Shown: piece after piece, positions 51,887 to 60,251 of the stretch | Position numbering within the stretch: position 1 is the stretch's first letter | Layout of the letters: every line of letters begins with the position of its first letter | NCBI RefSeq assembly: GCF_003002925.1 | Contig: NZ_PVTK01000001.1 | Location: 620,001-684,000 of the forward strand | DNA length: 64,000 bases | From: Vreelandella songnenensis | Lineage (GTDB): Bacteria > Pseudomonadota > Gammaproteobacteria > Pseudomonadales > Halomonadaceae | Direction: 5' to 3' | The notes under the pieces: model-generated | Seen by the model: the letters and a program-made list of their open reading frames with translations, nothing else | The model's database searches: none | Told to the model about the DNA's origin: nothing | Translations under genes and position numbers: made by a program

Positions 51887-53736
51887 GGGATCTCCCGCGG
51901 CTCGGCGTAGGTGGCCAGCGGGTTGGGTACCTGCTTGACCTGTGGTCGCTCATCGCCAAACAGACGACGCCGGGTAAGGGCCTCCACTTCCCATTCAGGC
52001 GCAAACACATCGAAACACTGGTAGCGCTTGGCATGCTCGGGGTGCGCGCGCTGGTACTCCTTGATGACGGTAGCGGTCATTGCCCAAAACCGAGACTCCT
52101 CCAGGCCATAATGGCGCTGCAGGAAAATCGCCATCTCGGCCAGTGCAATAAAGAAAAAGGCGTCACAGGAGTAGTCGCGCACGGCGGCCACATCGTTGGT
52201 CAGAATAAAGGAGTTACGATTCAGGGCTGCATGGCTTGCTGGCACGGGTTCAAGCACAGGGGCTAGTTCAGGCCTTGCCAGATGATCGGTGCTGAAGCGC
52301 ACCCCATCGTGGAAATCCTTCAGCGCGACTCTGGTCGGCCAGCCGTCGCGATGGATGACCACGATATTCTGGCCATGGGACTCCATACCGATGCCTTCGG
52401 CAAACAGCAAGTGGATGATCGGCAGTGTAGCTACATGAATAAGCTGGCGTGTCCAGGCCTCCAGACCATGGTTTGCTATCCAGGGTTCGATAAAGGGAGC
52501 GGAAGGTTCACCTGTGGGGCTTCGCGTTCGCTGACTCAGACCGTTGAAGGGCACGGCCTGCTCGCCCGACTGTAAAAACTGACGGATATTCTGCCGCCAT
52601 ATAGCACCAACCTTGCCATAGATATCGTGGTAACGCGTTGGCGGAAAGGCCCGTTCATCCAGAGCCACACCGGCCACTTCACCCAGGATAACGAAGCCCG
52701 CCGACTGAGCGGTGCTATCGGTGTCAACTAGCTGTTGAAGCCACCGGGTAATGATCGTGGCATTAGTGACGGTATGGCGCGCCAGAATTCGCGTGCTTGA
52801 TGTATTGGTAATGCTCATCGCCAGCTTGAGATAGGGCTGGCGAGTATCGCGGGGGGCGAGTGTGCGAATCGACTGCTGAGGGGTATACCTCGTCTCACCT
52901 GCGCCCAGCAGGGCGATGTCGCCTTTGGCAAGCTCCGGATAGAGCGCAGGTACCAGAGCATTCTCCCACTGCCAAGGGTGTACCGGCATCAGTACCACAT
53001 CGGTACGAGCCAATGCCCGCTGCGCCAGAAACTCCTCAAGGCGTGCCTGAACGCCAGGGCCCGCGTACTGCTCCACGCTTTCGGTCGTCAGATTGCCCTC
53101 AACACCCCCCTGGTGCGCCAACTGACGCGGCACTGCAAGCCACAGTATCTGGAGCGGTTGGGAAAACTCGGGGCCATAACGCTGGTTATCCTGCAACGAA
53201 AAGCCAAGCCGTGACTTGTAGCAGGGATGATAGCTATGCGCATCGGTAAAGTAGTGTTCCAGGGCATCAGCATCCAGCGATTGCGGTGAATCGGTTAAGG
53301 CTACTTGAGCAGTCGAGGAGTGAATATCCTTGATCAGAGTCTGCTTCAACTCGTTCACGAAACCGGGCTGGATCGCGCCGCCGCCCAACACGCTCTCGAT
53401 ATCGTCGATAAATGACTGCAGGCTGACAGGTTCAGACGCCCCGTTATGCGTAACGATAGCTAGCGAGGAGTGCTCAAGCCGGATAAGCCGAAAGCTATGG
53501 CACCGCCAACCGTAAACCTGGTAACAACGGCTTCCCAGCGTGATGGTGAACAGCGTATCGCCTGAAAACGCCGGGTTTGATACTGTCACTGCTTCATAGC
53601 GAAGCACGTCTTCAAACAGCAGCGTCTGCAGAAGCTGACCAACTACGCGCTGTTCGATCCGCTGATGATGGCGCCAGCTTGCTAATGAAGCGAACGGTGT
53701 CGCTGGCGCACCGGATATGCGTTCATGCGATGACAT
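51880..53736 (-). CDS. NIS siderophore synthetase (IucA/IucC family), second in operon
   Basis: A 618-residue synthetase. H170-P-C-Y-K174-S-R176 (SYHPCYKSRLGF) followed by RYGPEFSQP is the ATP-binding motif. MPVHPWQWENAL, QQSIRTLAPRD, MESHGQNIVVIH and ALKDFHDGVRFS complete the family signature. By position it corresponds to AcsC. Such enzymes work on a citrate monoamide or on 2-oxoglutarate, and the class cannot be fixed by eye. AAGG lies 8 nt before the ATG. It starts 45 nt after the decarboxylase stop. Confidence 0.9.
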   Translation of the reverse strand: MSSHERISGAPATPFASLASWRHHQRIEQRVVGQLLQTLLFEDVLRYEAVTVSNPAFSGDTLFTITLGSRCYQVYGWRCHSFRLIRLEHSSLAIVTHNGASEPVSLQSFIDDIESVLGGGAIQPGFVNELKQTLIKDIHSSTAQVALTDSPQSLDADALEHYFTDAHSYHPCYKSRLGFSLQDNQRYGPEFSQPLQILWLAVPRQLAHQGGVEGNLTTESVEQYAGPGVQARLEEFLAQRALARTDVVLMPVHPWQWENALVPALYPELAKGDIALLGAGETRYTPQQSIRTLAPRDTRQPYLKLAMSITNTSSTRILARHTVTNATIITRWLQQLVDTDSTAQSAGFVILGEVAGVALDERAFPPTRYHDIYGKVGAIWRQNIRQFLQSGEQAVPFNGLSQRTRSPTGEPSAPFIEPWIANHGLEAWTRQLIHVATLPIIHLLFAEGIGMESHGQNIVVIHRDGWPTRVALKDFHDGVRFSTDHLARPELAPVLEPVPASHAALNRNSFILTNDVAAVRDYSCDAFFFIALAEMAIFLQRHYGLEESRFWAMTATVIKEYQRAHPEHAKRYQCFDVFAPEWEVEALTRRRLFGDERPQVKQVPNPLATYAEPREIPC

Positions 53737-53781
53737 GGGATACCTTCAAGACATAAATAATGGGTTAACTAAACAGCCTGA

Positions 53782-55041
53782 TCACTCCACCAGCTCGCTC
53801 TGCACATGCGACGCCTCAGGAGCGGGACGCTCGGAGGCGCGCCCGACGAAAATTTGCTCAGGACGTGGGTGGCAGAGAAAGTCTGCGTGAGAGATGTTGT
53901 AGCCATAGGCCCCCGCCAGGGGCAGTACCAGCAGATCGCCAATGGCCACACCACGCAGCGGCTGATGTCGACTCAGCACATCTTTGGGCGTACACAGTTG
54001 GCCGACGATCGTCCACGGCTGGTATTCGGCCTGGTTTGACGGATGGGCGTAGCGCGGCAGGTGAATAACCGGATGGTCGTGGGCTTGAGCAACGGGCAAC
54101 CGGAATTGATGGGTACCGCCACGACAGACCAGAAAATCTTCTCCGTGGCTTATCTTGGTATCCATCACCTCAACCACGTAGTAGCCACAAAAAGCGGAAA
54201 GAAACCGGCCGATTTCAAAGCGCACCCGCGGCGGTTCGGGCATGGCTTCCAGCTGCTGCCCGAGCGTTCTGCACAGGCCGGGCCAGTCAAACTGCTGCGC
54301 TGGATGAAGGTAGTTCACGCCAATACCTCCCCCCACGTTCAGTTGGGTGATCTGCTTGGGCTCACGCGCGAGTGCTCGCCACTTCGGCCAGCGCTGCAGA
54401 TAGAAACTCAATAGCCGCTGATGACGCTGCACGCTTTTCTGATGCGACATGGCATGGATATGAAAGCCGCGCAGCGATAGGTTCGGCGCACTATCCACGG
54501 CGGCAACGGCTTCTTCCAGCTGCGCCTCATCAATACCAAAGGGGGTGGCGGTGCCGGCCATTTTCAAACGGCTGGAAAGCTCGTCCGGCAGGGTGGGGTT
54601 GATGCGCAGCAGCACGGGCTGAATGCGCTGGAGCGAGGCCGCTATCACCTGCAGCCGGGCAATTTCACCCAGGCTTTCAATGTGAAAGGCCTCTACCCCT
54701 TGCAACATCGCATGGCGCATGTCGGAGTCAAGCTTTCCAGGCCCTGAAAGGACCCATGGAAGTGGCGTTGCGCTGTTGCAGGCGCGCTCGATTTCTCCGC
54801 CGGATGACAGCTCCAGCCCATCGACAACGGAGGCCAGCGTATCAATAATTGCAGATTCGCTATTGGCCTTGATGGCGTAGTACAGCTCGACGTTTTCAGG
54901 CAGCGCAGCCTTGACCGCGCGCCCATGGGCTTCAAGCGCTGGCAGGTCATAAAAAAAGGCCGCCATGGGATCGCTGCAGTGCCGCTGATGCTCCTCAATG
55001 GCGGCAAGCACGTGGCTTGGTATGGTGATCTGCTCAACCAT
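53782..55041 (-). CDS. PLP-dependent siderophore decarboxylase (SbnH/AcsE type)
   Basis: A 419-residue fold-type III enzyme related to diaminopimelate and ornithine decarboxylases. The PLP-binding lysine is Lys58 in YYAIKANSES, the phosphate loop is NVGGGIGVNY (about residues 235-244), EIGRFL is at 276-281 and the catalytic Cys350 is in GQLCTPKDV. In sbn and acs pathways this enzyme decarboxylates the citryl-amino-acid intermediate rather than a free amino acid. A strong GGGAGG precedes the ATG, which overlaps the first NIS gene by 8 nt. Length is typical of SbnH-like proteins. Confidence 0.92.
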   Translation of the reverse strand: MVEQITIPSHVLAAIEEHQRHCSDPMAAFFYDLPALEAHGRAVKAALPENVELYYAIKANSESAIIDTLASVVDGLELSSGGEIERACNSATPLPWVLSGPGKLDSDMRHAMLQGVEAFHIESLGEIARLQVIAASLQRIQPVLLRINPTLPDELSSRLKMAGTATPFGIDEAQLEEAVAAVDSAPNLSLRGFHIHAMSHQKSVQRHQRLLSFYLQRWPKWRALAREPKQITQLNVGGGIGVNYLHPAQQFDWPGLCRTLGQQLEAMPEPPRVRFEIGRFLSAFCGYYVVEVMDTKISHGEDFLVCRGGTHQFRLPVAQAHDHPVIHLPRYAHPSNQAEYQPWTIVGQLCTPKDVLSRHQPLRGVAIGDLLVLPLAGAYGYNISHADFLCHPRPEQIFVGRASERPAPEASHVQSELVE

Positions 55042-56845
55042 AAGCTACCTCCCGAGTCTTAATCCGGTTGACCTGCCATGGACTAGGCAGCAGCACGTAC
55101 TGTGCCTGGCGGTCAGGTCTTGCCATCAGGCGCAGCTTGAAGTTGGTTTTACATGGCAGGCTGCCGCCCTCCAGCAAGGCGTCCAGCTCAGGGGCGGCGA
55201 CATCCAGCGCTTGCCTCACGTGGCGCAGCTCTTCCAGAGTGTCTTGCCACAGCTGATCGGCCAGAGCAGGGCGCTGCCAGCTCAGAGCAAGGACCGCCTC
55301 GGCAATATGGTTGACCAGCAAGCAGTACGCGATCCGGTTCCAGCCCTGCTCGCGGCTATAGATCATCGATGCCTCAACGCGAGGGTCAAGGGCTTCTCCC
55401 GCCAAAAAGTCCACTCCCTTGTCACTGGTCAGCTTGACCCCTTCGAAATCCCGCAGCAGCATTTTTCGGGGCTCGCCCTGAGCATGAATCAGCACACAGT
55501 TCTGCAGGTGCGGCTCCATGACGATACCGTGCCGAAAGAACAGCGCCATGACCGGAGCCACCAGCGTGCGTAAATATGCCTGGAACCACTGCCGTATCCG
55601 CCACTCCGTCGGCAAGGGATCATGCCTGGCCGAAAGCATCGTTTGATCAATGAAGGAGTGAATCATGGGCGCCAGACGTGCATCGCGGGCAAACAGCGTG
55701 GCGCTGAGCAGACAGTTCTGTGGCGCATAGCGCTGGCAGAAGTTCTCACGCAGAATTACTCCAGTCTGCTCGCGGAACCAGCGCTTATTTTCATCATCAC
55801 CGTTTACCGGCTGCCAGTGCACGGTAGCCGGCTCCTGTGCCACGCACAGCGCCTCCAGTGCGGTGTCCTTGCGTTGCAGAAGTCGATGCATGATGCGATC
55901 AATTACTAGCGTGCTTTCCTGCTCGTACCAGGCATTCTTGCGTACACAGTTGGTAATACGGACGTTGAGCGAGCCTTTTATGAACCACGGCTGCCCTTCG
56001 ACATACCAGGTGCGCATTGAGGCAGTTGGTGCAGCCTGCCAGCCGCCCTTGCCAAGATCACCAATCACGCCCTCCTCTATCATCCTGGCTACGCTGGCAT
56101 CCTGTCTGAAAAGCGCCGCCTGTACCGGGTGCATGGCAAGCACGACACGCTGGCTATTTTCCGCCCTGCGCTGATCGGCAATGTAGGGCAGCACATCCAG
56201 TGCATTCATTCTATTGGCTTGGACATTCAGCCCTTCAAGGGGAAACGAAAACTGGTGCAGGGCCGTAGTGGCACTGAACTCCGGCGCATACGGGGGCTTT
56301 TCTTGAAGGAGGTGGACGGGCCACTGCCTGGCCTTGGGAGTCGGGTGGTTGGGGTGACCAAACCATAACCCCTGCTCGCTGTTGCGATAGTCTTTCAGGG
56401 GGTGGAGCCTGGGTTGTTCCGCGGCATGGGCAACAATCGCGGTCATTACCTTCTGGCTCTGGAGTACCTGGTCAACCAGCTCGCCATTGGGCGCACCGTC
56501 CAGCCACTCGCAGTGCTCCAGTAGTGCCTTTACCAACACTGCCATGTCAGGCGCCCGCCATTCAGATGCCGCGCTGGTTCTGACATAGATGTCGGAGAGG
56601 TAGTAATGGCTTCCAATACGTGAGCGCCGGTCGACCATCACCAGCAGAGAGAGCGTTGTCGACCACTCAATCAGCAACGGTGTGCCATGCAGATGCTCGG
56701 GCAAGCCTTCGCGGCAGTCTGGCCAGCGATAGCATAGCGTGCCATGGGGTATTGCCACTTCCTTGATAATACAGTTCAGCAGCGCATGCACAGAGGCATG
56801 TCGACTGATCTCGCCAGGTAAACGAGAGTAGCGTGCGTAGCTCAT
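55034..56845 (-). CDS. NIS siderophore synthetase (SbnE/AcsD-like), first in operon
   Basis: A 603-residue synthetase that probably makes the first bond, joining citrate to an amino acid. GHPNHPTPKARQW (H164, H167, K171) matches the SbnE pattern GHPFHPTPK. APTASMRTW (S276, R278, T279) binds substrate carboxylates. MEPHLQNCVLI with His446 and LLRDFEGVKL with Asp466 complete the active site. The decarboxylase follows immediately and would act on its product. The gene starts 187 nt after the receptor gene on the same strand. No clear Fur box lies in that gap, so it may be read from the receptor promoter. Confidence 0.9.
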   Translation of the reverse strand: MSYARYSRLPGEISRHASVHALLNCIIKEVAIPHGTLCYRWPDCREGLPEHLHGTPLLIEWSTTLSLLVMVDRRSRIGSHYYLSDIYVRTSAASEWRAPDMAVLVKALLEHCEWLDGAPNGELVDQVLQSQKVMTAIVAHAAEQPRLHPLKDYRNSEQGLWFGHPNHPTPKARQWPVHLLQEKPPYAPEFSATTALHQFSFPLEGLNVQANRMNALDVLPYIADQRRAENSQRVVLAMHPVQAALFRQDASVARMIEEGVIGDLGKGGWQAAPTASMRTWYVEGQPWFIKGSLNVRITNCVRKNAWYEQESTLVIDRIMHRLLQRKDTALEALCVAQEPATVHWQPVNGDDENKRWFREQTGVILRENFCQRYAPQNCLLSATLFARDARLAPMIHSFIDQTMLSARHDPLPTEWRIRQWFQAYLRTLVAPVMALFFRHGIVMEPHLQNCVLIHAQGEPRKMLLRDFEGVKLTSDKGVDFLAGEALDPRVEASMIYSREQGWNRIAYCLLVNHIAEAVLALSWQRPALADQLWQDTLEELRHVRQALDVAAPELDALLEGGSLPCKTNFKLRLMARPDRQAQYVLLPSPWQVNRIKTREVAYG

Positions 56846-57032
56846 AAGGCCCCCGCAAAAATGTCATCCATTTAAGACTCACAGACCCTGGGGCATGTGA
56901 ATCGGCGCATCCCTGGCTAGTCACTTTGCGACGTTGTTATTAGCATGTTGATTGTTGAATGGATCAAGGGGCGAGAGCTGCCGACAAGCTGACGGAAGCT
57001 CTCCCTTGACATGATATGTCTGGCCCAGACCG

Positions 57033-59174
57033 TTAGAAATCCACCCGATAGCCCAGCGTCAGCGTGCGGCCACGCCCGGCAAAATAGCGCTCGTCATTGA
57101 CCAGCGCGCTCTGCGAGTAGTAGGTGACGTACTGCTCATCCAGCAGATTGGCAACCCCTACATTGACCTGCCCGACGGGTAGCTGATAGCCCACGGCGGC
57201 GTCCATCAACAGGTAGCCGTCAAACTCACGGTTGGCTTCATCGAAGGATTTATCGAAGGCGTAGTTGGCCTGTACGAAAGTGGAGAGGTCATCGGTCCAG
57301 TTGGCTGCCCAACTGGCGGTCAGGCGATCTGGTGAGACATCAAGCCCTGATAGCTTGGCATCCAGACTGCCATCCTCGTTGCTGTCGTAACGTCCTTCCA
57401 TGCGCGAGTAGGCCAGGCGCCCTTGGTGCTGATCGGTAAACTGATAGTCCACCGAAGCCTCGAAGCCCTTGATCTCGGTTTCCTGGCGCTGCATGTAGAA
57501 GACATCATCGACTTCTGTAAGGCGGCTGCCGAAATCGGAAGAGGATTCGTAATAGCTCAGCTCAGCCGCCAGGCGGCCGTTCTCGAAACGCACCCCGGTT
57601 TCGATATTATCGGTAACAATGGGGCTCAGGTTATCGATACTGCCCACGGACTGGCCAGGCGTGCTGATGCCGCGCAGCGCACGTCCCACATCGGGAATAG
57701 AAAAGCCTTCGGCATAATTGGCAAACAGGCTCCAGTGATCAACCGGCTTCCACACTGCCCCGACGTTGTAGAGCGTTTCATTGAAACTTGGGTCGCCGCC
57801 CTCGACAGCCACCCCGTTATTGGCCGCGACCGTCTGATAGTTGTCGATATCGAGCTTGGCATACTCATAGCGCGCGCCAGCGGAAAGCAGCAGCGAGTCT
57901 ACCGGGCGCAGGTCCACCTGCAGGAAAGGGGATAGATCCGTGTATTCGGTGGGCGGCACGTAGGTACGGTCGCTGGTGTAAAGATACTGCTCGGTTTCAT
58001 CGAACAGGGTATCAAAGCCCAGCGTCAGCTTCAGGCGCTCATCCCACAGATCGTCCTTGGTCAGCGAGACCTTGGTACCAAACTTGCTGGTCGCCGCCAT
58101 GGTCTGATCGTAGAAGGTTCCGACGGGCGCAATGGCCGGGTCCTGGAAGGTCGCTGAATTGGTTGCCCCGAACAGCGCCTCGTAATCCTGATAGAACGCC
58201 TGGGCGCTCAGGTGCATGCCGGCAAGGTCGTAGTGGTCGTAGCTCAGCCCTGTGGTCCACACCCGATTATAGGGCGCATCGCCTTCCGGCGTGCCGCGCT
58301 CGGAGGTGGTGACCACCCCATTGGCGCGATCCCCCGTCACGCTTACGTAGTCATTGTGACCTTCGATGTTGTAGTGGTTGAGCGTCAGCTGCAGGCGCTG
58401 GTTGTCATCCACCCAGTAAGCCAGCTTGCCCAGAATATCGAAGGAGCGCGCATCCATGAGATCGCCCTGGGTGTTGTCCACCCCGACCGCATCGCCGTTG
58501 CCATCCAGAAACAGCCCCTGATCTTCATAGCTTGCCGAGAACAGGTAATCCACATCACCGCTGTTGCCGCTTAAGCCGTAGCTGGTTTTATAGCTCAGCG
58601 TATCGCCGTCAAGCTCACGGGTGGGCGTGGTGATCTGCGTTTCCACATACTGATTGAACGAGCCCGGCTCGGGGCGCTTGGTAATCAGGTTGATAACGCC
58701 ACCCGCCGCGCCCACGCCGTTGGTCGCATTGGCGCCCTGAATCACTTCGATCTGTTCGACCATCGAAAAATCAATGGCATGCGCCTCACGCCCGGTGGGG
58801 CGCAGCGGGTTGGACTGGGGAATGCCGTCGATCAGTATCAGCGGCGTGCGGCCACGCAGGGTTTCACCGCTGCCACTCATTTTCTGGCGGCTGGGCGAGT
58901 AGGAAGGCAGCAGGTTACTGAGTATCTGCGATGAGTCGCTGGTCAGCTGGCGCTGCTGATTGATCTCTGCCTCGCTGATGATACGCACCGTTTGCGGCGA
59001 CTCTTCCTTGGTAGCACTGGTACGCGAGGCGGTGACGACCATGGTCTGGTCGGCATTGGCCCGCCCTGCCGGCGGCTCAGCCGCGTTTGTTTCCTGAGCA
59101 TACCCCTGGGTAGCCGCCACCAGTCCTGCCAGGGTAACGGTAGGCCAGATTACCAAGCGTTTATTGACGTGCAC
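57033..59174 (-). CDS. TonB-dependent ferric-siderophore receptor
   Basis: A 713-residue outer-membrane receptor. The signal peptide ends near GYA-QE (about residue 26). The plug domain contains QTMVVTASRTSATKEESPQ, a likely TonB box region, and LRGRTPLILIDGIPQ and GANATNGVGAAGGVINLITKR. The rest is a 22-stranded barrel ending in the aromatic RTLTLGYRVDF, the normal C-terminal sorting signal. The start is a GTG with GGGGG about 8-12 nt upstream. A Fur-like site lies just upstream, at 59226-59244. It is the natural receptor for the siderophore made by the genes downstream. Confidence 0.93.
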   Translation of the reverse strand: MHVNKRLVIWPTVTLAGLVAATQGYAQETNAAEPPAGRANADQTMVVTASRTSATKEESPQTVRIISEAEINQQRQLTSDSSQILSNLLPSYSPSRQKMSGSGETLRGRTPLILIDGIPQSNPLRPTGREAHAIDFSMVEQIEVIQGANATNGVGAAGGVINLITKRPEPGSFNQYVETQITTPTRELDGDTLSYKTSYGLSGNSGDVDYLFSASYEDQGLFLDGNGDAVGVDNTQGDLMDARSFDILGKLAYWVDDNQRLQLTLNHYNIEGHNDYVSVTGDRANGVVTTSERGTPEGDAPYNRVWTTGLSYDHYDLAGMHLSAQAFYQDYEALFGATNSATFQDPAIAPVGTFYDQTMAATSKFGTKVSLTKDDLWDERLKLTLGFDTLFDETEQYLYTSDRTYVPPTEYTDLSPFLQVDLRPVDSLLLSAGARYEYAKLDIDNYQTVAANNGVAVEGGDPSFNETLYNVGAVWKPVDHWSLFANYAEGFSIPDVGRALRGISTPGQSVGSIDNLSPIVTDNIETGVRFENGRLAAELSYYESSSDFGSRLTEVDDVFYMQRQETEIKGFEASVDYQFTDQHQGRLAYSRMEGRYDSNEDGSLDAKLSGLDVSPDRLTASWAANWTDDLSTFVQANYAFDKSFDEANREFDGYLLMDAAVGYQLPVGQVNVGVANLLDEQYVTYYSQSALVNDERYFAGRGRTLTLGYRVDF

Positions 59175-59225
59175 TGTGTATTTCCCCCGTGATCGAACAG
59201 CGTTTTATTAGCAATGAATCTAAAT

Positions 59226-59244
59226 GATAATGATTATATTGCGC
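59226..59244 (-). promoter_or_regulatory. Fur-like site before the receptor gene
   Basis: GATAATGATTATATTGCGC contains two adjacent Fur hexamer-like units (GATAAT, GATTAT). It lies about 50 nt upstream of the receptor start. Confidence 0.6.
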
Positions 59245-59295
59245 ATATTAAGCACGTATTATTCACGAAATGGAACACCCTGTTCGTTAGAATGT

Positions 59296-59312
59296 GCGAA
59301 TCATTCTCATGA
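59296..59312 (+). promoter_or_regulatory. Fur-like site in the divergent region
   Basis: GCGAATCATTCTCATGA reads on the other strand as TCATGAGAATGATTCGC, a common degenerate Fur box form. It lies midway between the receptor and ATPase genes. Confidence 0.5.
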
Positions 59313-59333
59313 AGGGACGCGGTTGAAAAGCGA

Positions 59334-59357
59334 AATGATTGAAAATGAGAATATTTT
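59334..59357 (+). promoter_or_regulatory. Fur-like repeats before the ATPase gene
   Basis: AATGATTGAAAATGAGAAT contains repeated GA(A/T)AAT-like units 30-55 nt upstream of the ATPase start, consistent with iron repression. Confidence 0.5.
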
Positions 59358-59387
59358 GCCTTAGGGTCTGGCTATCCCGATTACCCG

Positions 59388-60251
59388 ATGACAACGCGCA
59401 TGCCTGCACCCCCATCCCTGCATCCTCGCCTTTTCGGCAACGATTTACGCGTTGGCTATGAAGCCGAACCCGTGCTAAAAGGGGTGAATATCGCCATCGA
59501 CGAGGGCAAGCTGACCGTGCTGCTGGGGCCCAACGGTTGTGGCAAGTCGACACTGCTCAAGACGCTTGCAAGGACACTTACCCCGGGCGCTGGCAACGTT
59601 TACCTGGACGGCAAGGACATTCATCGCAGCAACACCCGAGAGGTGGCCAAACGCCTGGGAATCCTGCCCCAGGGCCCCATAGCCCCGGAAGGGCTGAGTG
59701 TGAAGCAGCTGGTGGGCATGGGCCGTTTTCCCCACCAAGGGCTATGGCAGAAAAATGCTCGGCAGGATACCGAAGCCGTGCGTGAAGCCATGGCGTATAC
59801 CCACATCAGCGAGTTTGCCGAGCGCAGCGTTGATGCGCTTTCTGGCGGCCAGCGCCAGCGCTGCTGGATTGCCATGGTACTGGCTCAACAGACCGACCTG
59901 ATTCTGCTCGATGAACCCACCACCTTTCTGGACCTGAAGGTTCAGGTAGACCTGCTGGAGCTGCTTTCCCGCCTGGCCCATGAAAAAAACCGCACCCTAC
60001 TGCTGGTGCTTCACGACCTGAACCTTGCCGCGGCCTACGCCGATCACCTGGTGCTGATGCGCGATGGCCAGATAGTCACCAGCGGCGCGCCTTCAGAAGT
60101 GTTTACCGCACCGAACCTCAAACGCGTCTTTGACCTGGATGCCCAGGTCATTCACGACCCGGAAAGCGGCAGCCCGATCTGCGTACCGCGCAAGCGCCAC
60201 CTCGCGGCTACAGAACCCACTCCCCAAGCACAGCCATGCAGCGTGTCATGA
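59388..60251 (+). CDS. iron-siderophore ABC importer ATPase (FecE/CbrD type)
   Basis: A 287-residue ATPase. Walker A is LLGPNGCGKSTLLKTLAR, the signature LSGGQRQRCWIAMVLAQQT, Walker B LILLDEPTTFLD and the switch histidine is in LLVLHDLNLAA. QVIHDPESGSPICVPRKR at the C terminus is typical of the FecE/FepC group. It is the only complete siderophore-type ATPase in the island and so the likely partner of the permeases at 46330-48371, which lack one. It is divergent from the receptor gene behind Fur-like sites. An ATG four codons in (59400) is an alternative start. Confidence 0.92.
   Translation: MTTRMPAPPSLHPRLFGNDLRVGYEAEPVLKGVNIAIDEGKLTVLLGPNGCGKSTLLKTLARTLTPGAGNVYLDGKDIHRSNTREVAKRLGILPQGPIAPEGLSVKQLVGMGRFPHQGLWQKNARQDTEAVREAMAYTHISEFAERSVDALSGGQRQRCWIAMVLAQQTDLILLDEPTTFLDLKVQVDLLELLSRLAHEKNRTLLLVLHDLNLAAAYADHLVLMRDGQIVTSGAPSEVFTAPNLKRVFDLDAQVIHDPESGSPICVPRKRHLAATEPTPQAQPCSVS

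Noticed and set aside
49148..56845. Aerobactin locus
   Set aside because: There are three NIS synthetases plus a PLP decarboxylase and an HpcH-type enzyme. The lysine hydroxylase (IucD) and acetylase (IucB) needed for aerobactin are absent.
43917..56845. Vibrioferrin (pvs) locus
   Set aside because: Vibrioferrin synthesis needs an ATP-grasp enzyme (PvsA) and two NIS synthetases. No ATP-grasp gene is present and there are three synthetases.
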